A DNA stretch of 64,000 nucleotides from Halorhabdus sp. BNX81 (GCF_029229925.1 NZ_CP107254.1:434001-498000); one strand, 5' to 3'; shown: positions 19,608-29,095, counted from the first letter of the stretch. Translations and numbers: made by a program. Notes: generated by a model from the sequence alone, not told the origin.

Positions 19608-21119
19608 ATGGGCTCTGCAATTCACGTCCAGCAGCGCGAACCGATCGCCGAGATCGATCCGAACCTCTATGGCCACTTCGCCGAGCACCTCGGGCGGTGT
19701 ATCTACGGCGGACTGTGGGTCGGTGAGGACGACCGCGTCCCGACCGAGGACGGCGTCCGCATGGACACGATCGAGCTTCTCGCGGATCTGGACATGCCTG
19801 TCCTGCGGTGGCCCGGCGGGTGTTTCGCCGACGACTACCACTGGGAGGACGGGATCGGACCGCGCGAGGAGCGGCCGACCCGCCGCAACGCGTTCTGGAC
19901 GCAGGGACGTGCGGATATCCCCGAAGAGCCGAACGAGTTCGGCACGGAGGAGTTCATGCGGGTCTGTGATCTGCTTGACGCCGAACCGTACCTCGCGGCC
20001 AACCTCGGCAGCGGGTCGCCCGGCGAGGCGGCCGACTGGCTGGAGTACTGCAACTACGACGGGGACACGGAACTCGCGAACCGCCGGGCGGAAAACGGCA
20101 GCGAGGAGCCTCACGACGTGAAGTTCTGGGGCGTGGGTAACGAGAACTGGGGGTGTGGCGGCCGGATGAGTCCGGAACAATACGCCGAGGAGTTCCGTCG
20201 CTTCGCAACCTACCTCCGCAGCGTCGACGGCCTCCTGAGCGAGGAAGACGTCGAACTCGTTTCCGTCGGGCACATCCACGACGACTGGAACCGCAAGTTC
20301 CTCGACGCGCTCTCTGAGTGTGCGAGTTTCACCGAGGGTCCCTACGACCTGATGGAGCACATGTCCGTCCACCGGTACTACGAGGCGGGCAGCGACACGG
20401 ACTTCGACGACGAGGAGTACTTCCGACTGCTCGCGCGCTCTCGCAAAGTCGGCGGCGACGTCGACAACGCCGTCGACGCGCTGTCGATCTACGCGCCCGA
20501 ATCCGACATCAGTATCGTCGTCGACGAGTGGGGCGTCTGGCACCCCGAAGCGACCAACACGAACGGCCTCGAACAGGAGAACACGGTCCGGGACGCGATT
20601 TCGGCGGCCGGCGTCTTCGACGACCTCCACGAGCGGGCCGACGTGGTCGCGATGGCGAACATCGCCCAGACAGTCAACGTCCTGCAATGCCTGGTCCAGA
20701 CCGACGAGGACGACGCCTGGCCGACCCCGACCTATCACGTGTTCGACCTCTACGAGGGCCACGCCGGCGGGACGGCCCTCGATACGGTCGTCGACACCGA
20801 CGAGCGCGAGGTCGAGGACGAACCCTACGACGTGCCGCTGGTCAGTGCCTCGGCCTCCGAGCACGACGAGGAGATCTACGTGACGCTGTCGAACCGGGCC
20901 CTGGAGAGCGAGGACGTCACCCTTACGCTCGACGACGATGGCGCAACTGTCCGCGACAGCGCGGTGCTGTTCGCCGACACCGACGTCGAGGCGTACTCGC
21001 GGAAGGACAACGCGGAGGCGTTCGCGCCCCAGGAGATCGACGTCGAGGCGACCGGCGACGGGACGTTCGAGGTCACGGTGCCGGCGAGTTCGGTCGTGGC
21101 GCTGACCGTCGACGTCTGA
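19608..21119 (+). CDS. Alpha-L-arabinofuranosidase, GH51
   Basis: A 503-residue retaining enzyme that would release terminal L-arabinofuranose from arabinoxylan or arabinan fragments. The N-terminal barrel starts with NLYGHFAEHLGRCIYGG and RWPGGCFADDYHW. The acid/base is Glu179 in GVGNENWGCGG and the nucleophile is Glu307 in VVDEWGVW. The C-terminal beta domain ends in VVALTVDV. There is no signal sequence, so it works in the cytoplasm, like the GH97 and GH127 enzymes around it. Confidence 0.95.
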   Translation: MGSAIHVQQREPIAEIDPNLYGHFAEHLGRCIYGGLWVGEDDRVPTEDGVRMDTIELLADLDMPVLRWPGGCFADDYHWEDGIGPREERPTRRNAFWTQGRADIPEEPNEFGTEEFMRVCDLLDAEPYLAANLGSGSPGEAADWLEYCNYDGDTELANRRAENGSEEPHDVKFWGVGNENWGCGGRMSPEQYAEEFRRFATYLRSVDGLLSEEDVELVSVGHIHDDWNRKFLDALSECASFTEGPYDLMEHMSVHRYYEAGSDTDFDDEEYFRLLARSRKVGGDVDNAVDALSIYAPESDISIVVDEWGVWHPEATNTNGLEQENTVRDAISAAGVFDDLHERADVVAMANIAQTVNVLQCLVQTDEDDAWPTPTYHVFDLYEGHAGGTALDTVVDTDEREVEDEPYDVPLVSASASEHDEEIYVTLSNRALESEDVTLTLDDDGATVRDSAVLFADTDVEAYSRKDNAEAFAPQEIDVEATGDGTFEVTVPASSVVALTVDV

Positions 21120-21241
21120 TTCCAGTCCCGTCTACTGATTTTGCTGGCCTCGTTGTTCGGCGGCATGTCGTCGCCTCGCCGTGTCTGTGCCTGTGCGCTC
21201 GATCAAAAACAATAAACCATGTTGTTACGACACCCTGACAA

Positions 21242-23485
21242 ATGGCACCAATGAACGATGACGGCGACAGTCACAGCGACCGGCGCACGTTTCTCAAATC
21301 GATCGGGGCACTCGGCGCGAGTACGGCAGTGGGGACCGGAGCGATCGGTTCGGTCACGGCCGACGAGCACCTCGACCAATATCACCGGACGCTCAGGGAG
21401 GAACTCACCGACGAGCGGGGGCTTCCAGCAGGGGAGTTCGTCTACGGCGGGACCGAGAAGGCGCCATTGGACGCGTTCAGCCACAACGGCGGGGAGGGCG
21501 GTACCGAAACCGAGATGGACGTCTCGGCCGACGACGTGCCGATCACGATCGCCGACAGACTCCAGGTCACCGAGACGCCGGAGAACGCCTACGCCTACAC
21601 GTACAAGGGCTCCATCGATGACCGGTCGTTCAGCCAGGGTGACGTCCTCCTCGGGGTGGCGTACCTCAGGGGTGTGGACACGGCAAGCGCGGACGCCGAG
21701 GTCCAGACCCAGGCCGGGTTCAAGTGGGAGTACACCAACCCTGACGGCTCGACGGGCTACTCCAGCAACATGGTCGTCAGCCCGGCGAACGTCTCTCCCG
21801 GGTCAGATTGGCAGCGTCACTACTTCGTCGTCGAGATCGGCGAGAAACCCGACGGCTCCGAGTTCCAGCCGTTCTTCGAGTTCTGGACCGGATTCACCGC
21901 ACAGACGATCGACTTCGGCGGGATGGCGCTGATCGATTACAGCGACACGGACGTCACGGCCGGGCGACTCAACGAGTTGCTCGTCTCGTATGACTACGAC
22001 GGCCGCGGGGCGGACGCCCAGTGGCGCCAGGCGGCCCACGATCGGATCGAGAAGATCCGCAAGACCGACGTCGAGGTCGAAGTGCTCGATGGCGACGGGA
22101 ACGCCGTCGCCGACGCCGACGTCGAGGTCGCGATGGCCGAACACGCTTTCGACTTCGGCGGCGAGTTCACGCTCTCCCAGATCGGCGACCGATGGGATTC
22201 TGACGTCGCCGAGACCTACCGCCGGACGTGGCTGGAGAACTTCAACAAGGGCGTTCTCACGAACGCACTGAAGGTCTCACCCTGGAGCGGCGAGTGGGGC
22301 GAAGCCGTCAATGCGGACACGGCGCGCCGCGCCATCCAGTGGTTGCTCGACAACGACGTCCCGACACGGGGCCACGCGTTAGTCTGGGAGGAATGGGACT
22401 GGATGAACATCGACGCCGAGCAGTCCGACGCGGCGATCAACGACCTCGTCACCGAGCGGATCCGCACGCGCGCCAGCGAGTTCCGGGGCGACTTCGTCGA
22501 GTGGGACATGCACAACCACCCGATCTGGCAGCCCAACATCCGCGAACAGATCGGCCGGGAGGCCGCCCTCGAGTGGTGGCAGACCGCCCACGATGCCGCG
22601 CCGGACGCCCAGATGTACGTCAACGAGATGAACATCATCGCCGGGAGCAGCTATCGCGACCCCTACGACGAGTTCATCACCTGGCTCATGGACAACGATG
22701 CCGGCGTCGAGGGGATCGGGTTCATGGGCCACTTCGACATCACCAACCTGACGCCGCCCGCGGAACTCCTCTCGGTGTTCGACCGCTTCGGCGAACACGG
22801 CGTCCCGCTGCAGATCACGGAGTTCGACGTCCAGATGGACACCCGCGATGACGAGGCCAAGGTCGAGGCCCAGGCTGACTACGTCCGTGACGTGCTCACG
22901 GCGGCGTTCAGCCACAAGGCCGTCGAGGGGGTGATGTCCTGGTGCTTCTGGGACGAGAGTGGTGAACCCAAGCGCTACTACAGCGAGGACTGGACGCTCC
23001 GTCCACATGGTGAGGAGTATCAGCGCCTGGTCTTCGAGGAGTGGTGGACCGAGGAATCCGGCACGACCGACGGCGACGGTGTCTACGCCACGGACGGGTT
23101 CAAGGGCACCTACACGATCACGGCGACCGACGGCGACCAAACTGCCGAACGCGCGGTCGAGATCGGCGACGACACCGGCACCGTGACGGTCACACTCGGC
23201 GAGAGCGACGCCGGTGGGGGCCAAAAGGACGATAGCGACGACGAAACCGAGACCCCGCCCGGCGCGTTGCCCGGCGGCGAGGGACCGCCCCAGGACCTCG
23301 ACGGCGACGGTCGTCACGAGGATGTCGACGGCGACGGCGACGCCGATATCGCCGACTTGCGGTCGCTGTTGAACAACCGCGACAGCGGGATGGTCCAGGA
23401 AAACGCCGGGGCGTACGACTTCGACGGCGACGGAGACGTCGACGCCGGCGACGTGCTTGCGCTGTTCCGACAGCTCTACCGGTAG
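21242..23485 (+). CDS. Tat-exported GH10 xylanase-like protein with dockerin
   Basis: A 747-residue exported protein. It has a twin-arginine signal (DRRTFLKS, residues 13-20, then a hydrophobic stretch), a carbohydrate-binding-like domain (about 50-250), a short sandwich ending HAFDFGGEF, and a GH10 barrel (about 290-605). A Ser/Asp/Gly linker follows, then a C-terminal dockerin with two DxDGDxDxxD calcium loops (about 685-747). The nucleophile Glu527 is present in QITEFD, but the acid/base motif WDVVNE reads WDMHNH (residues 421-426), with His426 in place of Glu. It may bind xylan, or cleave it by an altered mechanism. Confidence 0.88.
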   Translation: MAPMNDDGDSHSDRRTFLKSIGALGASTAVGTGAIGSVTADEHLDQYHRTLREELTDERGLPAGEFVYGGTEKAPLDAFSHNGGEGGTETEMDVSADDVPITIADRLQVTETPENAYAYTYKGSIDDRSFSQGDVLLGVAYLRGVDTASADAEVQTQAGFKWEYTNPDGSTGYSSNMVVSPANVSPGSDWQRHYFVVEIGEKPDGSEFQPFFEFWTGFTAQTIDFGGMALIDYSDTDVTAGRLNELLVSYDYDGRGADAQWRQAAHDRIEKIRKTDVEVEVLDGDGNAVADADVEVAMAEHAFDFGGEFTLSQIGDRWDSDVAETYRRTWLENFNKGVLTNALKVSPWSGEWGEAVNADTARRAIQWLLDNDVPTRGHALVWEEWDWMNIDAEQSDAAINDLVTERIRTRASEFRGDFVEWDMHNHPIWQPNIREQIGREAALEWWQTAHDAAPDAQMYVNEMNIIAGSSYRDPYDEFITWLMDNDAGVEGIGFMGHFDITNLTPPAELLSVFDRFGEHGVPLQITEFDVQMDTRDDEAKVEAQADYVRDVLTAAFSHKAVEGVMSWCFWDESGEPKRYYSEDWTLRPHGEEYQRLVFEEWWTEESGTTDGDGVYATDGFKGTYTITATDGDQTAERAVEIGDDTGTVTVTLGESDAGGGQKDDSDDETETPPGALPGGEGPPQDLDGDGRHEDVDGDGDADIADLRSLLNNRDSGMVQENAGAYDFDGDGDVDAGDVLALFRQLYR

Positions 23486-23575
23486 GATCACTGATCGGGC
23501 AGCTATTTTCGTGTCTCCGGGCGAGTCGGCGTCGGATACAAACGCTTATCGTGGAGACTATCCAGCCATCGAATC

Positions 23576-25615
23576 ATGGACGGGAACCGGCAGTCCCCCC
23601 CGATCGAGACCGTGACGATCGACGACGAGTTCTGGACGCCGTGGCGCGAACGCAATCGCGACGTCACGGTCGAATACCAGTACGAGCAACTCGAAGAGGC
23701 GGGCACGCTCGACAATTTCCGGCGGGTACGCGACGGCAAACGCGGCGGGCACAGTGGCATGTGGTTCCAGGATTCGGACGCCTACAAGTGGATCGAGGCG
23801 GCGAGTTACGTCCTTGCCTCGCGGGACGACGACGACCTGGAAGCCCGCGTCGACGAGGTGATCGATCTGATCGCCGATGCCCAGGGGGCCGACGGCTACC
23901 TCAACACCTACTTCGACCTGGAGGTACCCGAGAAACGCTGGAGCAACCTCAACACGATGCACGAACTGTACTGCGGGGGCCACCTGATCGAGGCCGCGGT
24001 CGCGCACTACCGCGCGACCGGCAAGGAAACCCTGCTCGACGTGGCGCGGAGCTTCGCCGATCACGTCGACGAGATGTTTCCCCAGCAGATCGACGGCGCG
24101 CCGGGCCACCAGGAGATCGAACTCGCGCTGATCAAACTCGCTGCCGTGACCCACGAGGACCGGTATCGCGACCTCGCGGCGTACTTCGTCGACGTGCGCG
24201 GGAATACCGATCGCTTCGCGTGGGAGAACGACCACCGCGAGGAGATCGCGACGCTCGAGGAGTGGGAGGGCGACGAGGGCGGTGCGGAGGGTGACGGTGA
24301 GATCGGGGCGGACGACGAAGACGCCGACAGCGATGGCGACGCCGAGGAGGGTACTGACGACGCTACGGCGGAGAACGACGACGTCGAGGGCGACGACGAG
24401 TGGGCGGACGCCGAGGTCGAACCGTACGACGCGAGTTACAACCAGGCCCACGCCCCGCTTCGCGACCAGGAGGCCGTCGAGGGCCACGCCGTCCGGGCGA
24501 TGTACTACTTCGCCGGTGCGACCGATGTCGCCGCCGCGACGGGCGACGATGATCTGCTCGCCCACCTCGATGCCCTCTGGGAGAACATGACCCGGCGGCG
24601 GATGTACGTCACCGGCGGGATCGGCTCCCAGCACCCCGGCGAGCGCTTCACGATCGATTACCACCTGCCGAACGAGACGGCCTACGCCGAGACGTGCGCA
24701 GCGATCGGGAGCATCTTCTGGAACCAGCGCCTGTTCGAAGCGACTGGCGACGCAAAGTACACTGACCTGATCGAGTGGACGCTGTATAATGCCGTACTGC
24801 CGGGCGTCTCGCTCGATGGGCGGGAGTTCTTCTACGACAACCCGCTCGCGAGTGACGGTGACAGCCACCGGGAGGGGTGGTTCGACTGTGCGTGCTGTCC
24901 GCCGAACGTCGCGCGATTGCTCGCCTCGCTCGAACGGTATCTTTACGCCACCGACGACGACGAGGCACTCTACGTCAACCAGTACGTCGGCGGGACGGCC
25001 GAGCTATCGGTCGGCGGAACGGGCGTCTCGATCAGCCAGGATGCTGCCCTGCCATGGGAGGGCAGCGTCACGCTCGACATCGACGCCGCGGAACCAGCCA
25101 CGTTCGCCCTCCGGCTCCGGGTGCCCGGCTGGGCCGAGGACGTCTCGATCACTGTCGACGGCGAGGCGGTCGACACGGCCGTCGACGCCGCGGACGCGCC
25201 GACGTACGTCACGCTCGACCGGGAGTGGGCGGACGCCGAGGTCAGCGTCGAGTTCGGGATGGGCGTCGAAATCCTGCAAGCCCACCCCGCCGTCGCGGCC
25301 GACGCCGGCCGGGTGGCACTGACGCGCGGGCCGCTGGTGTACTGTCTGGAGGGCGTCGATCACGACCGGCCCCTCCACCAGTACGCGATCGATCCCGACG
25401 CGACATTCGAGGCGGTTCATCACGACGAGTTGCTCGAGGGCGTGACAGTCCTCGACGGCGACGCCACGGTGCCGTCACTCGACGGCTGGGACGATGAACT
25501 CTACCGGCCCGCTGTCGAAACTGCGACGGAGAACGTGTCGATCACCGCCGTCCCCTACTACGCCTGGGACAACCGCGACCCCGGCGAGATGGCTGTCTGG
25601 GTGCGAGAAGCGTAG
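23576..25615 (+). CDS. Beta-L-arabinofuranosidase, GH127 (DUF1680)
   Basis: A 679-residue enzyme that would cleave beta-L-arabinofuranosides through a zinc-bound cysteine nucleophile. The residues match Bifidobacterium HypBA1: Glu372 and Cys374 in AETCAAIG and Cys440-Cys441 in CACCPPN. The helical barrel contains SGMWFQDSDAYKW and NTMHELYCGGH, and beta domains follow. Residues about 229-281 are an extra acidic, glycine-rich segment absent from typical members. There is no signal peptide. CTTATCG lies about 30 bases before the ATG. Confidence 0.92.
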   Translation: MDGNRQSPPIETVTIDDEFWTPWRERNRDVTVEYQYEQLEEAGTLDNFRRVRDGKRGGHSGMWFQDSDAYKWIEAASYVLASRDDDDLEARVDEVIDLIADAQGADGYLNTYFDLEVPEKRWSNLNTMHELYCGGHLIEAAVAHYRATGKETLLDVARSFADHVDEMFPQQIDGAPGHQEIELALIKLAAVTHEDRYRDLAAYFVDVRGNTDRFAWENDHREEIATLEEWEGDEGGAEGDGEIGADDEDADSDGDAEEGTDDATAENDDVEGDDEWADAEVEPYDASYNQAHAPLRDQEAVEGHAVRAMYYFAGATDVAAATGDDDLLAHLDALWENMTRRRMYVTGGIGSQHPGERFTIDYHLPNETAYAETCAAIGSIFWNQRLFEATGDAKYTDLIEWTLYNAVLPGVSLDGREFFYDNPLASDGDSHREGWFDCACCPPNVARLLASLERYLYATDDDEALYVNQYVGGTAELSVGGTGVSISQDAALPWEGSVTLDIDAAEPATFALRLRVPGWAEDVSITVDGEAVDTAVDAADAPTYVTLDREWADAEVSVEFGMGVEILQAHPAVAADAGRVALTRGPLVYCLEGVDHDRPLHQYAIDPDATFEAVHHDELLEGVTVLDGDATVPSLDGWDDELYRPAVETATENVSITAVPYYAWDNRDPGEMAVWVREA

Positions 25616-25671
25616 GGCTGGTAGCTAAGATAAGGACTCAAACTGAGTGAGACTGCTCTGAAAGCCCTCGC

Positions 25672-25752
25672 CAGTTTCGGTCCCGCGACTTGCTGCGCGC
25701 TTCGGTCGCTTCGCGCCCTGCAGTGCTCACGTCGTCGGGGTTCCCGAAACTG
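25672..25752. repeat. Short inverted repeat, possible mobile-element remnant
   Basis: CAGTTTCGG (25672-25680) and its exact reverse complement CCGAAACTG (25744-25752) bracket 63 bases in the spacer between the convergent GH127 and araB genes. It could be a terminator-like hairpin, a small non-autonomous element remnant, or chance. No coding content is supported. Confidence 0.3.
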
Positions 25753-25847
25753 ACTCGCCCTTTCATTCCACCAGGATTTGGATTCATAGCCGACAGAAAC
25801 GCTCTCGTTGCTCGGTACTTAGCTGAACACCGCCGTAGGCCCGACCC

Positions 25848-27386
25848 TTACAGCTGCGCGAGGTCGTGCATTTCGTCTTTGGTGTTCTGATAGAGTCGCT
25901 TGTAGATGTCGTAGTACTCGTCGTAGATGTCGACGTTCTCTGGCTCCGGCGTGTACACCTCCCCAGTCTCGGTCCACTCGGTGGCGACGTCGTAGTCCTC
26001 GAACAGTCCCGTCCCGACGCCGACGACCAGCGCGTCGCCAAGCGGCGCGCCGACGCCGCCGGCCGGCACCTCCATCACACGACCGGTGACATCGGCCAGA
26101 ATCTGCATCCACAGCTCGGAGTTCGAAACGCCGCCGACGACGCTGGTCTCGGGCTTCAGCGGAATCCCGATCTCCTCGGCGACCTCGACGTTGTGCCGGA
26201 GGCTGTACCCGCCGGCCTCCATCAGCGCCCGGTACATGTGGGACTTGCCGTGATAGAGCGACAGTCCGGTGAACATCCCGCGCGCGTCCGGATCCCAGAT
26301 GGGCGAGCGCTCGCCCTTGAAATAGGGCAGCGCGACCAGCCCTTCCGATCCCGCCGGGACGTCCTCGGCCTTCATGTTCAGCAACTCGAAGGGATCCACG
26401 TCGACGAGTTCGCCGGCCTGTTCCTCGGGACCGCCGAACTCGTCCTTGAACCACTCGATCAGCCCGCCAGTCGTGGCCGAGCCCCCCCAGGTGTAGATTT
26501 TCTCGTCGCTGTCGGCGACGTGGGGCATCGAGACGAGCTGCTGATCCAGACCCGCACCCTCGTGGATGGTCCCCCAGCACGTCGAGGTCCCCATCATGCT
26601 GACGTTGTCGCCTTCCTCGAAGGCTCCCGCGGCCAGCGTCGCCATCGGTGCGTCGACGCCGCCAGCGAGCACCGGCGTCCCCTCCGGCAGCCCGCTCGCT
26701 TCGGCCGCATCGGCGGTCACCTCACCGACGATCTCCTCGGAGGGGACCAGTCGCTCGGGAAACTTCTCGACCGGGATCTCGAGCATCTCGCAGGCTTCTT
26801 CGGACCACTCCAGCTCGTGGATGTCGAAGACCCCGCCGACGTTGCCGGCCGAAGAGTAATCGACGGCCAGCTCGTCGGTCATGACGTACTCGACGTAGTT
26901 GTTCGGCGGGACGAAGTTCTCGATATCGTCCCAGACGTCGGGCTCGTGTTCCTTGATCCAGCGGATCTTCGTGTACCCGTAATACGAATCGACGTAGTTG
27001 CCGGTGATCTCGAAGAGCCGATCGAGGTCGACATTCTCCTTGACCCACTCGACCTGGTCGGTCGCGCGGCGGTCCATCCAGATGAGACAGGGGTAGACCG
27101 GTTCCCCCTCGTCATCGAGGGGGACGCCCGCACCGCCGTAGAGGCTGGAGATGCTGATCCCGCGGATCTCGGCGGGGTCGACCTCGGCCTCGTCGATGGC
27201 TTGCTGGATCGAGTCGTAGGTGGCCTCGACCCAGACATCGGGCCACTGCTGGGCCCACGACGGTTCGGGCTGTTCGACCTCGTAGCCGGCATTCCCGGAG
27301 CCCAGCACCTCGCCCTCCGGCGAGACGATGATCGTCTTCGTACTGTTCGTCCCGATGTCCGTCCCCACGAGGTATTGTCCGTCCAT
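25848..27386 (-). CDS. araB: L-ribulokinase (FGGY family)
   Basis: An FGGY carbohydrate kinase of 512 residues, predicted to phosphorylate L-ribulose. The start YLVGTDIGTNSTKTIIV is the first phosphate-binding motif, GGVDAPMATLAAGAF and MMGTSTCWGT are the FGGY signatures, and GGVSNSELWMQILADVTG is near the C terminus. Substrate is inferred from araD directly upstream and araA in the region; the sequence is also like xylulokinases. The ATG at 27386 is chosen because GGAG lies eight bases before it; a GTG three codons earlier overlaps the araD stop. Confidence 0.88.
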   Translation of the reverse strand: MDGQYLVGTDIGTNSTKTIIVSPEGEVLGSGNAGYEVEQPEPSWAQQWPDVWVEATYDSIQQAIDEAEVDPAEIRGISISSLYGGAGVPLDDEGEPVYPCLIWMDRRATDQVEWVKENVDLDRLFEITGNYVDSYYGYTKIRWIKEHEPDVWDDIENFVPPNNYVEYVMTDELAVDYSSAGNVGGVFDIHELEWSEEACEMLEIPVEKFPERLVPSEEIVGEVTADAAEASGLPEGTPVLAGGVDAPMATLAAGAFEEGDNVSMMGTSTCWGTIHEGAGLDQQLVSMPHVADSDEKIYTWGGSATTGGLIEWFKDEFGGPEEQAGELVDVDPFELLNMKAEDVPAGSEGLVALPYFKGERSPIWDPDARGMFTGLSLYHGKSHMYRALMEAGGYSLRHNVEVAEEIGIPLKPETSVVGGVSNSELWMQILADVTGRVMEVPAGGVGAPLGDALVVGVGTGLFEDYDVATEWTETGEVYTPEPENVDIYDEYYDIYKRLYQNTKDEMHDLAQL

Positions 27387-27391
27387 CGGAA

Positions 27392-28039
27392 TCACTCCTG
27401 GCCGTAGCCCTCGAGATACTCCTGGTTGAGGCGTTCGGCCTCCTCGTCGGGGATCTCCTCGGGCGTGCCCAGGTCCTCGGCAATCGAGGAGATCTTCGCG
27501 CTGTGTTCGATGTGGAGCGCGGCCTTCAGCGCGTCGCCGGGGGTGTCACCGGCGGCGAACAGGCCGTGGTTCTTCATCAGCAGGCCCTGGAACTTCCCCT
27601 CGCCCGTGTGCTTGGCGAACTCCTCGCCGATGGCTTCGGTCCCCGGCGGGACGTACGAAGAGACGGGGATCGACTCGCCGAAGGTGTCTGCGAGTTCGGT
27701 GACGTAGACGGGGAGTTCCCGCCCGGCGGCGGCGAAGGCGGTCGCGTACGTCGAATGAGTGTGGATGATCCCGCCGAGTTCCTCGTTTGCCCGATAGATG
27801 TGGAGATGTGCGCCCGTGTCCACGGAGGGCTTGAGATCGCCCTCGATGACCTCGCCGTCCATGTCCACGACGACGAGGTTCTCCGGCGAGAGTTCGTCGT
27901 AGTTGACGCCGCTGGGTTTGATCACGACCCGATCACCCTCACGACCGCTGACGTTGCCGCTGGTGCCCCTGACGAGGTCGTTTTCCGGCAGTGCCATCAG
28001 CGTCTCGTAGACCGTCTCGCGTAGACTCTCGAGTGCCAT
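27392..28039 (-). CDS. araD: L-ribulose-5-phosphate 4-epimerase
   Basis: A class II aldolase/epimerase of 215 residues that converts L-ribulose 5-phosphate to D-xylulose 5-phosphate. The zinc ligands are His-x-His in IIHTHSTYA and the histidine in LMKNHGLFA; GTSGNVSGR and KPSGVNYDEL form the phosphate site. It is cotranscribed with araB, whose ATG follows five bases after this stop. TTTTA (about 28072-28067, minus strand) lies 28-33 bases upstream of the ATG. With araA and araB it completes the bacterial-type arabinose route. Confidence 0.93.
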   Translation of the reverse strand: MALESLRETVYETLMALPENDLVRGTSGNVSGREGDRVVIKPSGVNYDELSPENLVVVDMDGEVIEGDLKPSVDTGAHLHIYRANEELGGIIHTHSTYATAFAAAGRELPVYVTELADTFGESIPVSSYVPPGTEAIGEEFAKHTGEGKFQGLLMKNHGLFAAGDTPGDALKAALHIEHSAKISSIAEDLGTPEEIPDEEAERLNQEYLEGYGQE

Positions 28040-28162
28040 GTTCACCCGACCGTTCGCTTGGGTGGGTAAAATCTCTTGGTACTGCTCGACCCGGGTTCTA
28101 TCGGTCGAATCTGTCGACGATATCAACAAAATACTTTTGAACTGATCGTCGTAGTGTCACGC

Positions 28163-28396
28163 ATGGTCGACATCGCAGAGGTCGCTCTGGGTCTGGGACT
28201 CACACTCGCCGGGGTCGCGTCGATCGTCGGCGCTCGCTCGATCGCGGACCTCTCCGAGCAACTGGACGCGATCGGGAGCACGCACTCGGCCGCCGAGACG
28301 GAGGCGGCGCCGTGGAAAGTCTCGATGTACAGATATTCCGGTGCGTTCATCGCCTTTCTCGGCCTGCTGTTCGTCCTGGCCGGTCTCGGGCTTTGA
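28163..28396 (+). CDS. Small two-helix membrane protein
   Basis: A 77-residue protein with two hydrophobic helices (VALGLGLTLAGVASIVGA and FIAFLGLLFVLAGLGL) and a polar loop between them. It is divergent from araD. ATACTTTT (28130-28137) is a TATA-like box about 26-33 bases before the ATG. Function is unknown, and it is not obviously part of the arabinose set. Confidence 0.65.
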   Translation: MVDIAEVALGLGLTLAGVASIVGARSIADLSEQLDAIGSTHSAAETEAAPWKVSMYRYSGAFIAFLGLLFVLAGLGL

Positions 28397-28423
28397 ACCG
28401 GCACTGGCCTCCTTTGGTTTCCG

Positions 28424-29095
28424 CTAGTGCCAGGGTTCCTCGGCCACGTCGTGCATCGACTCGACCCGATGATCGGGGACGGGGTCCGGGTCGATGCTGG
28501 CGTCCCCGTCGAGCCAGACCGACCGCAGTCCGGCGTTGTGTGCGCCGGCGACGTCGGCCGAGAGGGAGTTGCCGACGTGGACGGCCCGGTCGCGATCGAC
28601 ATCGAGTTCGTCGAGTGCCGTGTAGAACGGTTCGGGATCGGGCTTGTAGGCCGCGTCGTGGCCGCCGTGTACGATCGTCTCGAAGCGGTCTCCGATCCCG
28701 AGGCCGGCGAGTTTCTGGGACTGCATCCACGGGTCGCCGTTGGTGACGAGGCCGACGCGATACCGCTCGGCAGCCGTTTGGACGGCCTCCCGGGCGCCGG
28801 GCAGAAACCGGACGTTCGACTGGTCGCGCTCGGCCTCGAAGGCCTCGGCGACAGCCCTGCCCACGTCTTCGTCGAGTCCCGCCTCCTCGGCGAACGCCGC
28901 GAAACTCCGCCGGCGGAGGTCCCGGATGTCGTCACCCGGGCGTGTGAACTCCTCGAAGCGATCGTAGAACGTCTCGACGGAGAACCATGGCTCGACGCCG
29001 ACCCGGTCGAAGGCCGCCGACAGCACGTCCCCGGCGGGGCGGCGATACTCACAGAGGGTGTCGTCAAGATCGAACAGCACGGCGTCGACGGTCAT
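28424..29095 (-). CDS. HAD-superfamily hydrolase
   Basis: A 223-residue haloacid-dehalogenase-type phosphatase with motif I FDLDDTLCEY, a helical cap (20-95), motif II VTNGDP, motif III lysine in AYKPDPEPF and motif IV HVGNSLSADVAGA. The substrate cannot be told; members act on sugar phosphates, phosphoglycolate or nucleotides. It is convergent with the small membrane protein. Confidence 0.9.
   Translation of the reverse strand: MTVDAVLFDLDDTLCEYRRPAGDVLSAAFDRVGVEPWFSVETFYDRFEEFTRPGDDIRDLRRRSFAAFAEEAGLDEDVGRAVAEAFEAERDQSNVRFLPGAREAVQTAAERYRVGLVTNGDPWMQSQKLAGLGIGDRFETIVHGGHDAAYKPDPEPFYTALDELDVDRDRAVHVGNSLSADVAGAHNAGLRSVWLDGDASIDPDPVPDHRVESMHDVAEEPWH

Noticed and set aside
19239-20864. 541-codon frame antisense to GH97 and GH51
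   Set aside because: No recognisable domain; both sense genes have catalytic motifs in place.
25866-27407. 513-codon frame antisense to araB
   Set aside because: Shadow of the kinase gene, composition rich in Asp/Val/Arg and no family features.
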